This document shows positions 18,235 to 27,211 of a DNA stretch of 47,696 nucleotides, piece by piece (position 1 is the first letter of the stretch; each line of letters starts with the position of its first letter). The notes under the pieces are model-generated. The model was given only the letters and a program-made list of their open reading frames with translations. It ran no database searches and was not told the origin of the DNA. The DNA comes from Lachnospiraceae bacterium JC7 (GTDB taxonomy: Bacteria > Bacillota > Clostridia > Lachnospirales > Lachnospiraceae): NCBI GenBank assembly GCA_000513555.1, contig ALYD01000025.1, positions 1 to 47,696 on the forward strand, given 5' to 3'. The translations under genes were made by a program, and so were the position numbers.

Positions 18235-19026
18235 TTACATATCAAAGGGCGCATCAGACGCGAAGAACACGCAGTTCTGGGGCGCATATGGGTTCAGTTC
18301 ATCATCGCAGGGAAGAAGGAAAGTGTAGTTGAAAACCTCGGCAAATACATCCATATCCTTCCTGGGCTGCTCAGAACCGGGTCCCTTCAGTGGAATCACC
18401 AGATTCGCCGCATAGATTCCGTCTTCATTGAGACATGTCTTAATGAGCTCTGCTGATTTTTTCAGGAGAGAACTGGACTTATGTCCCACAAAAGCGTCAT
18501 TCAGGATGACATCGTATTTTAAAGTTTCTTTTTCTGAAGTGCCGGACATGTTTTCACAACTTCTTAGCTTCAGTGCCAGATCAATGAGATAGGCATTACC
18601 ATCCCCGACTATGACCCTGAGATGCTCTCCCGCCCTTTCTTCCAGTTCGTTCAGACCGAAATATTTTCTCGCAACATCGATGACTGTCTGACTTATCTCT
18701 ATCGCGTCGATATAACGGTTCGGAAACTTCTCCAGATAGTATTTAGGATAGGCAAAGCCACCTCCGCCTATGAGAAGAGTACGCCTGATATGCTTGTTCA
18801 GTCTGAAGATCCAGTTAAAGCTCTCCATATAATCAAAGGGAAGCTCCAGCTCGCCGTCTCTTTTGATCAGCTCCGCCGACTGCATGGAACCATCCACCAG
18901 AAGAAACCGCATGTATTCATCATCATAGTAACCCTCGCAGACCTCTATCCTGCCTGTCTGAGGATCATCCGTTGTATAAAGCGTCTTACGCTCGTCAATA
19001 ATGTCGTCTATATCAAATGTATCCAT
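18235..19026 (-). CDS. Spermidine-synthase-like (aminopropyltransferase-fold) protein
   Basis: A 263-residue protein of the polyamine synthase/class I methyltransferase fold. LLVDGSMQSAEL resembles the family's substrate-gate segment, GGGGFAYPKYYLEKFP is the nucleotide-binding glycine loop, and DAIEISQTVIDVARKYF is the acidic strand. The usual catalytic Asp-Ser-Ser-Asp region is replaced by NDAFVGHKSS, so a true aminopropyl transfer is uncertain. An alternative TTG start lies one codon upstream; I chose the ATG, preceded by AAGGA. It is separated from mscS by 13 bases and from the PHP phosphatase by 27, so the three are likely one transcript. Confidence 0.75.
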   Translation of the reverse strand: MDTFDIDDIIDERKTLYTTDDPQTGRIEVCEGYYDDEYMRFLLVDGSMQSAELIKRDGELELPFDYMESFNWIFRLNKHIRRTLLIGGGGFAYPKYYLEKFPNRYIDAIEISQTVIDVARKYFGLNELEERAGEHLRVIVGDGNAYLIDLALKLRSCENMSGTSEKETLKYDVILNDAFVGHKSSSLLKKSAELIKTCLNEDGIYAANLVIPLKGPGSEQPRKDMDVFAEVFNYTFLLPCDDELNPYAPQNCVFFASDAPFDM

Positions 19027-19039
19027 CAAAAAATCCTTT

Positions 19040-19852
19040 TCACTGCTGTATCATCCTGACTGCCGGAGCGGAAATTCCCGCTTCCTTAAACTTTCTCGTG
19101 ATCTCCTGCATCAGTTCATAGTACACATCCCAGTAATCCGCGGTCTTCACCCATGCTCTGGCAGTAAATATCATGGATTCGTTAGTCCCGCCGTCTACGG
19201 AGGCAAATGCCCTGTGGGAAGGTGTGTCCTTCAGGACTTTGGCATTGGCATCCATGGCATTAAGAAGTATATCACGTATTCTGTCAATGTCTTCGCCCTT
19301 TCCTGTACTGAACTGAAGATCCACTCTTCTGAACTCCTCACATGAGAAATTGGTAATGCTCTTATTCATGAGCTCACCGTTTGGTATCATTATCTTTTTG
19401 TTATCGTTGGTGAGAAGGGTGGTGTACATGATGCTGATGGCTCTGACATTACCCTCAACCCCGTTTGCGAGGATATATTCTCCCACATTGAAGGGGCGGA
19501 AAATAAGAAGCATGATGCCTCCTGCGATGTTCGAAAGCGCCCCCTGAAGAGAAAGGCCTATGGCCATGCCTGCAGATGCCAGGATCGTGATCACCGAAGC
19601 CATGGGAACTCCCAGAACATTTATGATACTGAGTATCATAATGATGTTTAAAAGGATATTCACACCGCTTATCACGAAAGATGCCACAGTCTTGTCCGCT
19701 ATGGAAATTGCATGAAGTTTCCTGAGCATTTTCATGATATATTTTATGGCGAATCGCCCGATTATATAGATCAGAAGAGCCAGCAAAAGCTTTCCGCCGG
19801 CCTTAGTGCACAGGCTGACGATCTCATCCATCATTTTTTCGATATTCAGCAT
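19040..19852 (-). CDS. mscS: Small-conductance mechanosensitive channel (MscS family)
   Basis: A 270-residue MscS-type channel. Three N-terminal hydrophobic helices (about 20-40, 60-82, 88-120) end with the pore helix region ASAGMAIGLSLQGALSNIAGG. The beta-domain motif FRPFNVGEYI follows, then the cytoplasmic vestibule with IPNGELMNKSITNFS. It opens under membrane tension and releases osmolytes. CAGGGAGT precedes the ATG. Length matches short MscS proteins. A 130-base spacer with a 6-bp GCACAC/GTGTGC hairpin (19886-19900) separates it from the upstream NUDIX gene. Confidence 0.94.
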   Translation of the reverse strand: MLNIEKMMDEIVSLCTKAGGKLLLALLIYIIGRFAIKYIMKMLRKLHAISIADKTVASFVISGVNILLNIIMILSIINVLGVPMASVITILASAGMAIGLSLQGALSNIAGGIMLLIFRPFNVGEYILANGVEGNVRAISIMYTTLLTNDNKKIMIPNGELMNKSITNFSCEEFRRVDLQFSTGKGEDIDRIRDILLNAMDANAKVLKDTPSHRAFASVDGGTNESMIFTARAWVKTADYWDVYYELMQEITRKFKEAGISAPAVRMIQQ

Positions 19853-19983
19853 AATTCTACTCCCTGCTTTTTATGTTCATACCTTGCACACTTCGTGTGC
19901 CCTGCTACGTACACAACTTCACAGTCTGTTCTTTCAACCGGCAAGCTTTGGTACATATCCCACTGCAGTTTCTTATTTCCATA

Positions 19984-20517
19984 TCATCGCTTTTCGATTC
20001 CAAGTGCCTGAAGAAGTCTACGGTAATGCAGGAACTCGGACTTCTCGTTTAAGGCTGTTATATCATCGATAGTTGCGAATTTATGATCTATAGCTTCCGA
20101 TCTCTGGATATTGACATCTTTTTCTTCGAAAGGGAAAACAAAATGATAGATATCCACGAAATAATTGTCCCCTCTTTCGAGATCCTCATTCATGTAGGAG
20201 AAAACCGGAGTTTTCTGTTCCTCCGGACAGACTGAAATATCAAGGTCTGTTTCTTCCTTTACTTCCCTTGCAACAGCGTCAAGAGAGTTCTCTCCCGCGA
20301 CTGATGCGCCTCCCGGTATCTCCCATGCACCTGCGGCCCATTTTTTATCAAGAGCCCTACGGGTTATGAGCATTTTACCATCAGACGGTCTCTCCAGAAT
20401 AGCCAGAACATACATCATGAACTCTCCCTTTTTGAGAGGAGTCTTTCTGTCCGCTATACGTCCCGTCTTCTGCCTGTTTTCATCATATATATCCATGTAT
20501 TCAACTGAATTTCCCAT
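19984..20517 (-). CDS. NUDIX hydrolase (IDI-like)
   Basis: A 177-residue NUDIX protein. The Nudix box runs from GGASVAGENSLDAVA to REVKEETDLDI, with the catalytic RE and EE, but has Asp instead of the usual Gly near its end. The N-terminus MDIYDENRQKTGR resembles isopentenyl-diphosphate-isomerase-like Nudix proteins (YfcD type). The substrate is unknown. The start at 20517 has TAGGAGG upstream; the frame is open eight codons further. It follows hisI, the position where hisE might be expected, but a likely terminator (20562-20595) separates the two. Confidence 0.85.
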   Translation of the reverse strand: MGNSVEYMDIYDENRQKTGRIADRKTPLKKGEFMMYVLAILERPSDGKMLITRRALDKKWAAGAWEIPGGASVAGENSLDAVAREVKEETDLDISVCPEEQKTPVFSYMNEDLERGDNYFVDIYHFVFPFEEKDVNIQRSEAIDHKFATIDDITALNEKSEFLHYRRLLQALGIEKR

Positions 20518-20561
20518 GATTCCTCCTAACACCCGGCTCATACCGGAAATACTTATATTTT

Positions 20562-20595
20562 AATAAAAGCCTGTCCATCATACAATGACGAACAG
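20562..20595 (-). terminator. Probable terminator of the his operon after hisI
   Basis: An 11-bp stem with two wobble pairs (20595-20585 with 20581-20571) closes a 3-base loop and is followed by GC then TTTTATT on the minus strand. It lies 21 bases past the hisI stop. Confidence 0.6.
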
Positions 20596-20615
20596 ACTCT
20601 AAGTGCTGACTATTT

Positions 20616-20996
20616 TCAGATCTCATCCTTCACATTTCTCGCCGGCTTGTTTTCCTGCCAGTCCTTATAAAGTGAATCATCGAAACAGCTGTCGTTTCCT
20701 CTGTGGCATGCAGGGCCGTCCTTCACCACCTGGGCCAGGATCGCATCCCTGTCACAATCCGCTTCCATGGTGACGATATGCTGAAAATTGCCGCTTGTGG
20801 CCCCCTTCAGCCAGAGCTCCTGTCTGGAACGGGACCAGAAGCAGGTACAGCCCTTTTCAAGAGTGATTCTCAGGGATTCACGATTCATATAGGCCAGTGT
20901 CAAAACTCTTTTCGTCACATAATCCTGAACTATGCATGGCACCAGCCCCTTATCATCAAATTTCACTTTTTCAATATCAAAATTCTCGATAGCCAT
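20616..20996 (-). CDS. hisI: Phosphoribosyl-AMP cyclohydrolase (HisI, no HisE domain)
   Basis: A 126-residue HisI, which opens the purine ring of phosphoribosyl-AMP, the third histidine step. Metal ligands are visible: the EADCDRDA segment provides magnesium-binding aspartates and a zinc-binding Cys, and GPACHRGNDSCF provides two more Cys. The protein ends shortly after this, so the pyrophosphohydrolase (HisE) domain that is fused in some bacteria is absent. AAAGGAG before the ATG at 20996 decides the start over an upstream in-frame codon. It lies 52 bases after hisF. Confidence 0.94.
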   Translation of the reverse strand: MAIENFDIEKVKFDDKGLVPCIVQDYVTKRVLTLAYMNRESLRITLEKGCTCFWSRSRQELWLKGATSGNFQHIVTMEADCDRDAILAQVVKDGPACHRGNDSCFDDSLYKDWQENKPARNVKDEI

Positions 20997-21048
20997 ATGA
21001 ATCTCCTTTTCATTACTCTCCTTCGAAACCAAAAAACCGGACCGGATC

Positions 21049-21807
21049 TCAGATTCTGACCGGAATTCCTTCTTCCTTCAGTCTCTTCTTCAAGTCATCT
21101 ATCTTCACTTCTCCAAAATGGAAGATAGAAGCTGCAAGACCTGCGGAAATGTCAGGTATTTCATTGAAAAGATCAACAAAATCCTGAATGGAGCCTGCAC
21201 CGCCGGATGCAATGACAGGAACCTTCACAAGCTCATTGACAGCCTTCAGCATCTCTAGATCGAAACCTTTCTTCACGCCATCGGTATCTATGGAATTAAG
21301 GACCACCTCACCGGCTCCGCGCTCAACACCTTCTTTGACCCACTTTAGGGCATCCATTCCGGTATCTACACGTCCGCCGTTAAGAAAAACATGATAGGCT
21401 CCATCCACTCTCTTCGCATCCACGGAAAGTACCACGCACTGATTACCGTATTTCTTTGCCGCTTCATCAATAAGAGACGGATTCTTTATGGCACCTGAAT
21501 TAACAGAAACCTTGTCGGCTCCGCACTTCAGCACCCTGTCGAAATCGTCAACAGTATTAATGCCTCCGCCTACAGTCAGTGGAATGAAGATCTGACTTGC
21601 AACCTCCGTAAGTATATCCGTGAAAAGCTTACGCCCTTCAAAGCTGGCGGTAATGTCATAGAACACAAGCTCATCAGCCCCGCACTCACTATAGAACTTT
21701 CCAAGCTCCACAGGACTGTTCACATCCCTTAGCCCCTCAAAATTCACACCTTTTACAACGCGCCCGTCCCTTACATCAAGACAGGGAATAATTCTCTTAG
21801 TAATCAT
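21049..21807 (-). CDS. hisF: Imidazole glycerol phosphate synthase, cyclase subunit
   Basis: A 252-residue (beta/alpha)8 barrel that uses ammonia from HisH to make imidazole glycerol phosphate and AICAR. The family start MITKRIIPCLDVRDGRVVKG carries the catalytic Asp near residue 11. The second catalytic Asp lies in VLSVDAKRVDG near 130, and phosphate-binding loops SGGAGS and TVGGGI are present. It overlaps the end of hisA by 4 bases, indicating translational coupling. A GGTGGGGG site precedes the ATG. Confidence 0.97.
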   Translation of the reverse strand: MITKRIIPCLDVRDGRVVKGVNFEGLRDVNSPVELGKFYSECGADELVFYDITASFEGRKLFTDILTEVASQIFIPLTVGGGINTVDDFDRVLKCGADKVSVNSGAIKNPSLIDEAAKKYGNQCVVLSVDAKRVDGAYHVFLNGGRVDTGMDALKWVKEGVERGAGEVVLNSIDTDGVKKGFDLEMLKAVNELVKVPVIASGGAGSIQDFVDLFNEIPDISAGLAASIFHFGEVKIDDLKKRLKEEGIPVRI

Positions 21808-22532
21808 GATTCACCCCCACCATTAACCAGATCCAGCGCCTCCGAAAGCTCTATGGCTCCGTTGTACATGGCCTTTCCAAGTATGGCTCCATAGATATTC
21901 ATGGCCTTTAGAGCCCTCAGATCATCAAGTGTCGAAACTCCCCCTGAGGCGGTAATGTCTATGCCCGAAAGCCCTGACAGCTTCTCATAGAGCGGAAGAT
22001 TCGTTCCCTTCATAGCCCCGTCTTTGGAGATATCCGTAACGATAGCCGTCTTGACTCCCATTTCCCTGATATCCCGAAGAAAATCGAACATATCCACATC
22101 CAGCACGTCCAGCCATCCGTTTACAGCAACTTTTCCGTTCTTTGCATCTACACCGACTGCTATCTTCTCTCCCCATTTTGAAACAGCTTCTTTCAGAAAC
22201 TCAGGATCCTTAACAGCCTTGGTTCCGAGTATCACCCTCGAGACGCCTGCATCGAGATACTTCTCTATGGTATCGAAGGATCTGATACCTCCTCCTATTT
22301 CGACCTTTAATCCGGTCTCTTTCGCAATGGCACTTACCACATCAAAGTTCGGTGTAGTTCCGTCCTTTGCGCCTTCCAGATCCACGAGATGGAGCCAGCT
22401 TCCACCCATGCTCTCTATATTTTTGGCTGTCTTGACAGGATCATCACTGTAGACAGTCATTTTTTCATAATCACCCTTAAGTAGCCTCACTACCTTATGA
22501 TCATATAAATCAATCGCAGGAAACAGAATCAT
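21804..22532 (-). CDS. hisA: ProFAR isomerase (HisA)
   Basis: A 242-residue (beta/alpha)8 barrel that isomerises ProFAR to PRFAR, the fourth histidine step. The N-terminus ILFPAIDLYDHKVVRL has the catalytic Asp near residue 8, with IGGGIRS, GVDAKNGKVAVNGW and TDISKDGAMKGTN downstream. It is paralogous to hisF, which it overlaps by 4 bases. GAGGT precedes the ATG. A 107-base spacer without recognisable signals separates it from hisH. Confidence 0.97.
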   Translation of the reverse strand: MILFPAIDLYDHKVVRLLKGDYEKMTVYSDDPVKTAKNIESMGGSWLHLVDLEGAKDGTTPNFDVVSAIAKETGLKVEIGGGIRSFDTIEKYLDAGVSRVILGTKAVKDPEFLKEAVSKWGEKIAVGVDAKNGKVAVNGWLDVLDVDMFDFLRDIREMGVKTAIVTDISKDGAMKGTNLPLYEKLSGLSGIDITASGGVSTLDDLRALKAMNIYGAILGKAMYNGAIELSEALDLVNGGGES

Positions 22533-22639
22533 TGCTCAACCTCACATATCAGAAATATCATTCTATATATCACTTGTCTAAAAGTTCTGTCTGTTGTCAG
22601 ATTCATCACATAGAATCAAACGATGAATCCATACTAAAA

Positions 22640-23299
22640 TCAGAGCTCTGCAAATGCCTTCAAGATCTTCATGCCCACATCTCCGCTCTTTTCCGGATGG
22701 AACTGGGTACCGAAGACATTGTTATTCTGAACTGCAGCTGTGATCGAGAATCCATATTCCGCTGTTGCAGTGAGATTTCTGACACACTCAAAGGCTGCAT
22801 AACTATGTACGAAATAAACGTGATCCCCTTCATTCAGATCCCTGAAAAGCGGAGATCTTCCTGTTGGAGCTCCAAAAGCGTCACACTTATCAGGTGAAAG
22901 TCCCAGTCTCTCTATGAAATGAAGACTGTTCCAACCCATGTGAGGAATGTCAAGATTTTCAGGTATATCACCCTCTAAAGGGCGGACAACTCCCGGAACC
23001 AGACCGAGTCCCTCATGTTCACCGTATTCATAGGATCTGTCGAAAAGAAGCTGCATTCCGAGACAGATACCGAGAAACGGCTTACCTGTGGCTGCCTGCT
23101 CTTTCACGAAATAGAAAAGGTCCTTGTCTCTTAACTTTGAAACAGCATCCCCAAAGGCTCCGACTCCAGGCAGAATTACGTGATCCGCTTTATCGATGAT
23201 CTCCTTTTCCGATGTCACCACCGCCTCGGCTCCGATAGACGCTATAGAACTTTTCAGTGAAAAAAGATTTCCTACACCATAGTCAATTATTGCTATCAT
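22640..23299 (-). CDS. hisH: Imidazole glycerol phosphate synthase, glutaminase subunit
   Basis: A 219-residue class I glutamine amidotransferase that supplies ammonia to HisF. The nucleophile Cys is in LGICLGMQLLF, and the His and Glu of the triad are in GTQFHPEKSG. The N-terminus MIAIIDYGVGNLFSL is typical. The start at 23299 is chosen because GGAGGT lies 5 bases upstream; an in-frame start four codons earlier lacks a site. It follows hisD by 34 bases. Confidence 0.96.
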   Translation of the reverse strand: MIAIIDYGVGNLFSLKSSIASIGAEAVVTSEKEIIDKADHVILPGVGAFGDAVSKLRDKDLFYFVKEQAATGKPFLGICLGMQLLFDRSYEYGEHEGLGLVPGVVRPLEGDIPENLDIPHMGWNSLHFIERLGLSPDKCDAFGAPTGRSPLFRDLNEGDHVYFVHSYAAFECVRNLTATAEYGFSITAAVQNNNVFGTQFHPEKSGDVGMKILKAFAEL

Positions 23300-23333
23300 T
23301 TTTACCTCCATGGGTCATGGGAGAACCAGGCGC

Positions 23334-24620
23334 TTAGTCCCTGTCCTCTTTTCCGAATCTGATGTCTACCGCCCTGGCATGTGCTGTGAGACCTTCCTTA
23401 TTTGCGAAAAGTGAGATCTTATCGTAATCCTTCTCCAGAGCTTCCTTTGTGTAATAGCTGTACTGCATCTTCTTCACAAAATCGTCCACAGACAGAGGAC
23501 TATAGAAACGAGCTGTTCCGGAAGTAGGAAGTGTATGGTTAGGGCCTGCGAAATAGTCTCCCGTAGGCTCGGCATTGTAACGGCCGAGGAATACTGAACC
23601 CGCATTTTTAATAAGCGGCAGATAATCAAACGGCTGATCCACGCACACCTCCATGTGCTCGGGAGCAATACGGTTCGCAGCCTCTACTCCCTCCATGAGG
23701 TCGCGGGCTACGATGATCTTTCCGTTATTCTCTATGGATGGACGGGCAATGTCTTCTCTTGTAAGCTTCTTTAACTGTACCTCCAGCTCCTCCTGAACCG
23801 CCTTCGCAAGCTCCATGGATTCTGTGATGAGTACGGCGGAAGCATTCTTATCATGCTCCGCCTGACTGAGAAGATCTGCCGCCACAAAGCGGGGATCCGA
23901 CTTACCGTCTGCCAGAACCAGAACCTCTGAAGGACCTGCTATCATATCGATGCCAACCTGTCCGAATACCTGCTTCTTTGCCTCCGCCACGAAAGCATTT
24001 CCGGGACCTACGATCTTATCAACTCTCGGAATGGACTCGGTTCCATAGGCAAGAGCCGCAACTGCCTGGGCACCACCGATCTTGAAGATACGTCCCACTC
24101 CCGCAACATGTGCTGCTGCGAGGATGTACGGATTAACGGAGCCCTCCCTGTTTGGAGGTGTCACCATGACTATCTCCGAAACTCCTGCGATCTTTGCAGG
24201 AATGGAATCCATAAGAACCGTTGAAGGATATGCCGCTGTACCGCCGGGAACATAAAGACCAACCTTTTCAAGGGGAATGACTCTCTGTCCGAGGATAACT
24301 CCGGGCTTATCAGCCATGATGAAGCTGTTTCTCACCTGCTTTTGGTGGAAGGCGCTGATGTTCTCTGCCGCCTCCTCAAGCACTTCTATGAACTCAGGCT
24401 CCACTTTCTTGATTGCAGCCTCTATCTCCTCTTCACTGACAAGAAAATCCGAAAGCTCCACATGATCGAACTTTGAGCTGTATTCCTTTAAGGCCTCATC
24501 ACCCTTTTCTCTTACATGGGCTATGATATCCTTTACTATATCTTCAACACTGCTGGTCGGTTCAAAACGGGCGAAGATCTCTTCGTCCTTTATTTTTCCC
24601 ATCTCATAAATCTTGATCAT
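23334..24620 (-). CDS. hisD: Histidinol dehydrogenase
   Basis: A 428-residue HisD, which oxidises histidinol to histidine in two NAD-dependent steps with zinc. Diagnostic segments are [30 protein letters not shown] (zinc-site residues) and RIAPEHMEV. The ATG is preceded by AAGGAG. The 72-base gap from hisG contains a perfect 7-bp palindrome (see 24636-24675), unlike the overlapping or tight junctions elsewhere in the operon. Confidence 0.97.
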   Translation of the reverse strand: MIKIYEMGKIKDEEIFARFEPTSSVEDIVKDIIAHVREKGDEALKEYSSKFDHVELSDFLVSEEEIEAAIKKVEPEFIEVLEEAAENISAFHQKQVRNSFIMADKPGVILGQRVIPLEKVGLYVPGGTAAYPSTVLMDSIPAKIAGVSEIVMVTPPNREGSVNPYILAAAHVAGVGRIFKIGGAQAVAALAYGTESIPRVDKIVGPGNAFVAEAKKQVFGQVGIDMIAGPSEVLVLADGKSDPRFVAADLLSQAEHDKNASAVLITESMELAKAVQEELEVQLKKLTREDIARPSIENNGKIIVARDLMEGVEAANRIAPEHMEVCVDQPFDYLPLIKNAGSVFLGRYNAEPTGDYFAGPNHTLPTSGTARFYSPLSVDDFVKKMQYSYYTKEALEKDYDKISLFANKEGLTAHARAVDIRFGKEDRD

Positions 24621-24635
24621 TTATATCTCCTTCAG

Positions 24636-24675
24636 AAGTCCTGCGGGAGCACTAGCGGAGCAATGCGTAGGACTT
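24636..24675 (-). repeat. Intergenic palindrome between hisG and hisD
   Basis: AAGTCCT (24636-24642) pairs perfectly with AGGACTT (24669-24675); the 26-base interior can pair weakly. No T tract follows, so it is not a terminator. It may be an mRNA stability or processing element, or one copy of a dispersed extragenic palindrome. Confidence 0.5.
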
Positions 24676-24692
24676 ATATACTTTTATGTTAT

Positions 24693-25349
24693 TTAATGCT
24701 CCAGCTTGATGGTCTCCACCTTCTCGCCGCTGTTCACTATCCTTCCAAGACCGTCGCGAAGTTCCATTATCTTCTCATGTTTGAACTGAAAGCTCACCTT
24801 GTTACAGATAAGTCTCGCGCTCACCGGCACAACTTCCTGAAGTACACGGAGGTCATTTTCCCTGAGGGTACTTCCTGTCTCGACTATATCGAAGATCACA
24901 TCGCTGAGTCCGAGAAGTGGTGCGATCTCTATGGAGCCGTTCAGCTTTATGATGTCAATGTCTCTGCCGATGGACTCATAGTACTTGCTGGCAACATTGG
25001 AAAACTTCGTCGCAACTCTGAGGGTCCTCTCTTCATTGTCATAAAAATCCTGAGGACCTGCCACGCACATACGGCACTTTCCTATATCCAGATCCAAAAG
25101 CTCATAGATATCCGGCTCGTATTCAAGCAGGATATCTTTACCGCAGACACCGACGTCTGCTGCACCTCTCTCAACATATATAGCCACATCCGACGGCTTC
25201 ACCCAGAAGTAACGAACACCCTTTTCTGTATTTTCGAAAGTAAGCTTTCTGTTCTTCTCAAGTATCGCAGGACAGTCAAATCCTGCAGCCGCCATCATTG
25301 AATATGTCTTCTCTCCGAGGCGTCCCTTTGCAAGTGCAATATTTATCAT
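24693..25349 (-). CDS. hisG: ATP phosphoribosyltransferase, short form
   Basis: A 218-residue short-form HisG catalysing the first committed step, ATP plus PRPP to phosphoribosyl-ATP. The N-terminus INIALAKGRLGEK is typical and the PRPP-binding region ends in DIVETGSTLRENDL. It lacks the C-terminal regulatory domain of long HisG, and accordingly hisZ lies directly upstream, overlapping by 4 bases. The HisG-HisZ complex is the target of histidine feedback inhibition in this family. Confidence 0.96.
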   Translation of the reverse strand: MINIALAKGRLGEKTYSMMAAAGFDCPAILEKNRKLTFENTEKGVRYFWVKPSDVAIYVERGAADVGVCGKDILLEYEPDIYELLDLDIGKCRMCVAGPQDFYDNEERTLRVATKFSNVASKYYESIGRDIDIIKLNGSIEIAPLLGLSDVIFDIVETGSTLRENDLRVLQEVVPVSARLICNKVSFQFKHEKIMELRDGLGRIVNSGEKVETIKLEH

Positions 25350-26434
25350 ATTTCAGCCGCCTCCTTTTCCGCTTCCTGAAGGCTTAAAGTCTTTCTGGCC
25401 TTTATCTTGTGTTCCATAGTGCTTAACTCATCAAGTCTTACACTTCTCACCTTACAGTCCGCATGGTTAAATGTCTCAACAACTGCAGCAACCTTCGCCG
25501 CAGTATCCTTCTCACCGTCATAGGTGATGAGATAATCCACATCATAGTCGTGGGGCTTCACCAGATAATTCTCTACCGTATCAAGGTAAAGAGCGAAACC
25601 TATGGCACCCACATTACGCCCCATCTTTTCGGGGAGCTTATCGTAACGGCCTCCTGAAAGGACTGTGAACGGAATGTCCGCAACCGCTCCCTGAAACATG
25701 ATCCCATTGTAGTAATCCATGGAGTTCACCAGCGAAAAATCAAGGAATATACAGTCGAGAACTCCGAAGCTGTCAAAAATAGCCGCAAGCTCCGCGAGGT
25801 GTGAAGCCATCATGGCAGAAACATTGGAAATTGCATACTTCCTGAGCTCTGCAACACCTTCCTTGAAAGGCAGGTAAAGATCCACCATCTTTTTAAGTGT
25901 AGCGGCACTTGCTTCAGTGAGCATGCCCCTGCTGACAAGCTCATCAAATCCCGCCGCATTCTTCATGGAAAAAAGCTTCAGAGCCTCTTCCTCAGCCTTA
26001 TCGCTGAGGCCCATGGTCTCGAACATCTGCTTGAGAAACGCCGCATCGGAAATTCTGATCACGTACTTATCGGAAATAAGCTGAAGGGACTTTGCAGCCA
26101 GGGCTATGACCTCTGCCTCGCTGTAGGAATCAATCTTTCCTATGCACTCGATACCCGACTGAAGTATCTCATGATATCTGTGATTCTTCGGGCGGTAAAC
26201 TGTCTCGTTATAGTAGACCTTTTCCTCGCCTCCGAGATTTGACTTAATGATGCTGAGGGTCACATCCGGCTTAAGCGCCAGAAGAGAACCGTCCAGGTCA
26301 GTAAAGGTAATGAGCTGATTTGACTTAAGAAAGTCCCTGTTGTCAGCATAAAGATCGTAAGGCTCGAACTTCGTCATCTTGAACTGACGATATCCGTATC
26401 TTTCGTATAGATTATTTAATTTCGAAGTGATCAT
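25346..26434 (-). CDS. hisZ: ATP phosphoribosyltransferase regulatory subunit
   Basis: A 362-residue HisRS-like protein without synthetase function. It resembles the class II catalytic core (TDLDGSLLALKPDVTLSI as motif 2 region, SGGRYDKLPEKMGRNVGAIGFALYLD near 275-300) but lacks an anticodon-binding domain. Together with short HisG it forms the active, histidine-sensitive enzyme. It overlaps hisB by one base and hisG by four, so all three are coupled. Confidence 0.94.
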   Translation of the reverse strand: MITSKLNNLYERYGYRQFKMTKFEPYDLYADNRDFLKSNQLITFTDLDGSLLALKPDVTLSIIKSNLGGEEKVYYNETVYRPKNHRYHEILQSGIECIGKIDSYSEAEVIALAAKSLQLISDKYVIRISDAAFLKQMFETMGLSDKAEEEALKLFSMKNAAGFDELVSRGMLTEASAATLKKMVDLYLPFKEGVAELRKYAISNVSAMMASHLAELAAIFDSFGVLDCIFLDFSLVNSMDYYNGIMFQGAVADIPFTVLSGGRYDKLPEKMGRNVGAIGFALYLDTVENYLVKPHDYDVDYLITYDGEKDTAAKVAAVVETFNHADCKVRSVRLDELSTMEHKIKARKTLSLQEAEKEAAEI

Positions 26435-27027
26435 CAGGCAAGTACCCCCTTGGTGCTGGGGATGTCGGTTCCGAAACGCTCATCCATGGAAACCGCCTCT
26501 CTGAGTGCGTGAGCGAGACCCTTGAAACATCCCTCTGCGATATGGTGGCTGTTGAAACCTGCAAGCTGTCTCATGTGTAAAGTGATGCCTGCATTAGCCG
26601 CAAATGCTGTCATGAATTCCGTTACCAGCTGTGTATCGAATGTTCCTATCTTTTCTGTCGGAAAAGTGATGTCACCGTAGAAACCTCCCCTTCCACTGAC
26701 GTCAACAGAAACGAGTATCAGAGCCTCATCCATGGGAAGTGTAAGGCTCGCATATCTTTTGATACCCTTCTTGTCCCCGAGAGCATCCTTCAGCGCTTCA
26801 CCCAGTGTGATGCCAATGTCTTCGACGCTATGATGGTCATCAACCCAGGTGTCTCCTTCGCAGGTTAGGTTCATCTGTATGCCGGAGTGACGGCTGAGAA
26901 GAGTCATCATATGGTCAAAGAATCCTATGCCTGTTTTTATCTCCGATTCCTTGCCGTCTCCGTCGAGGTCAAGCCACAGGTTCACATCTGTTTCATTTGT
27001 AACACGATTTATTTCTGCTGTTCTCAT
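26434..27027 (-). CDS. hisB: Imidazoleglycerol-phosphate dehydratase
   Basis: A 197-residue monofunctional dehydratase of the sixth histidine-pathway reaction class. Metal-binding segments are FFDHMMTLLSRHSG, DDHHSVEDIGI, LNPGI-like FAANAGITLHM and FNSHHIAEGCFKGLAHA. No histidinol-phosphatase domain is fused, so the PHP enzyme at 17260 is needed. A GTG two codons upstream is possible; I chose the ATG. A 177-base gap without clear signals separates it from hisC. Confidence 0.95.
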   Translation of the reverse strand: MRTAEINRVTNETDVNLWLDLDGDGKESEIKTGIGFFDHMMTLLSRHSGIQMNLTCEGDTWVDDHHSVEDIGITLGEALKDALGDKKGIKRYASLTLPMDEALILVSVDVSGRGGFYGDITFPTEKIGTFDTQLVTEFMTAFAANAGITLHMRQLAGFNSHHIAEGCFKGLAHALREAVSMDERFGTDIPSTKGVLA

Positions 27028-27211
27028 TTCCACACCCCATAAGTAGTTTATTTCTATTTCATTAACTTGAGATATTGATCATTTATATCAATCGGTATAT
27101 TTCAGCCTTGTCCACTGAATATTATCTTTCCCTCTGTATTTCATATAACCGATATCAATCAACTAAATTGAAACAACTTCCGGAACTTTCAATATCTTCT
27201 GATCATGTATT

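Noticed and set aside
24516..25301. A 261-codon plus-strand open frame opposite hisD/hisG
   Set aside because: Antisense shadow of two clear genes with no recognisable domain or ribosome binding site.
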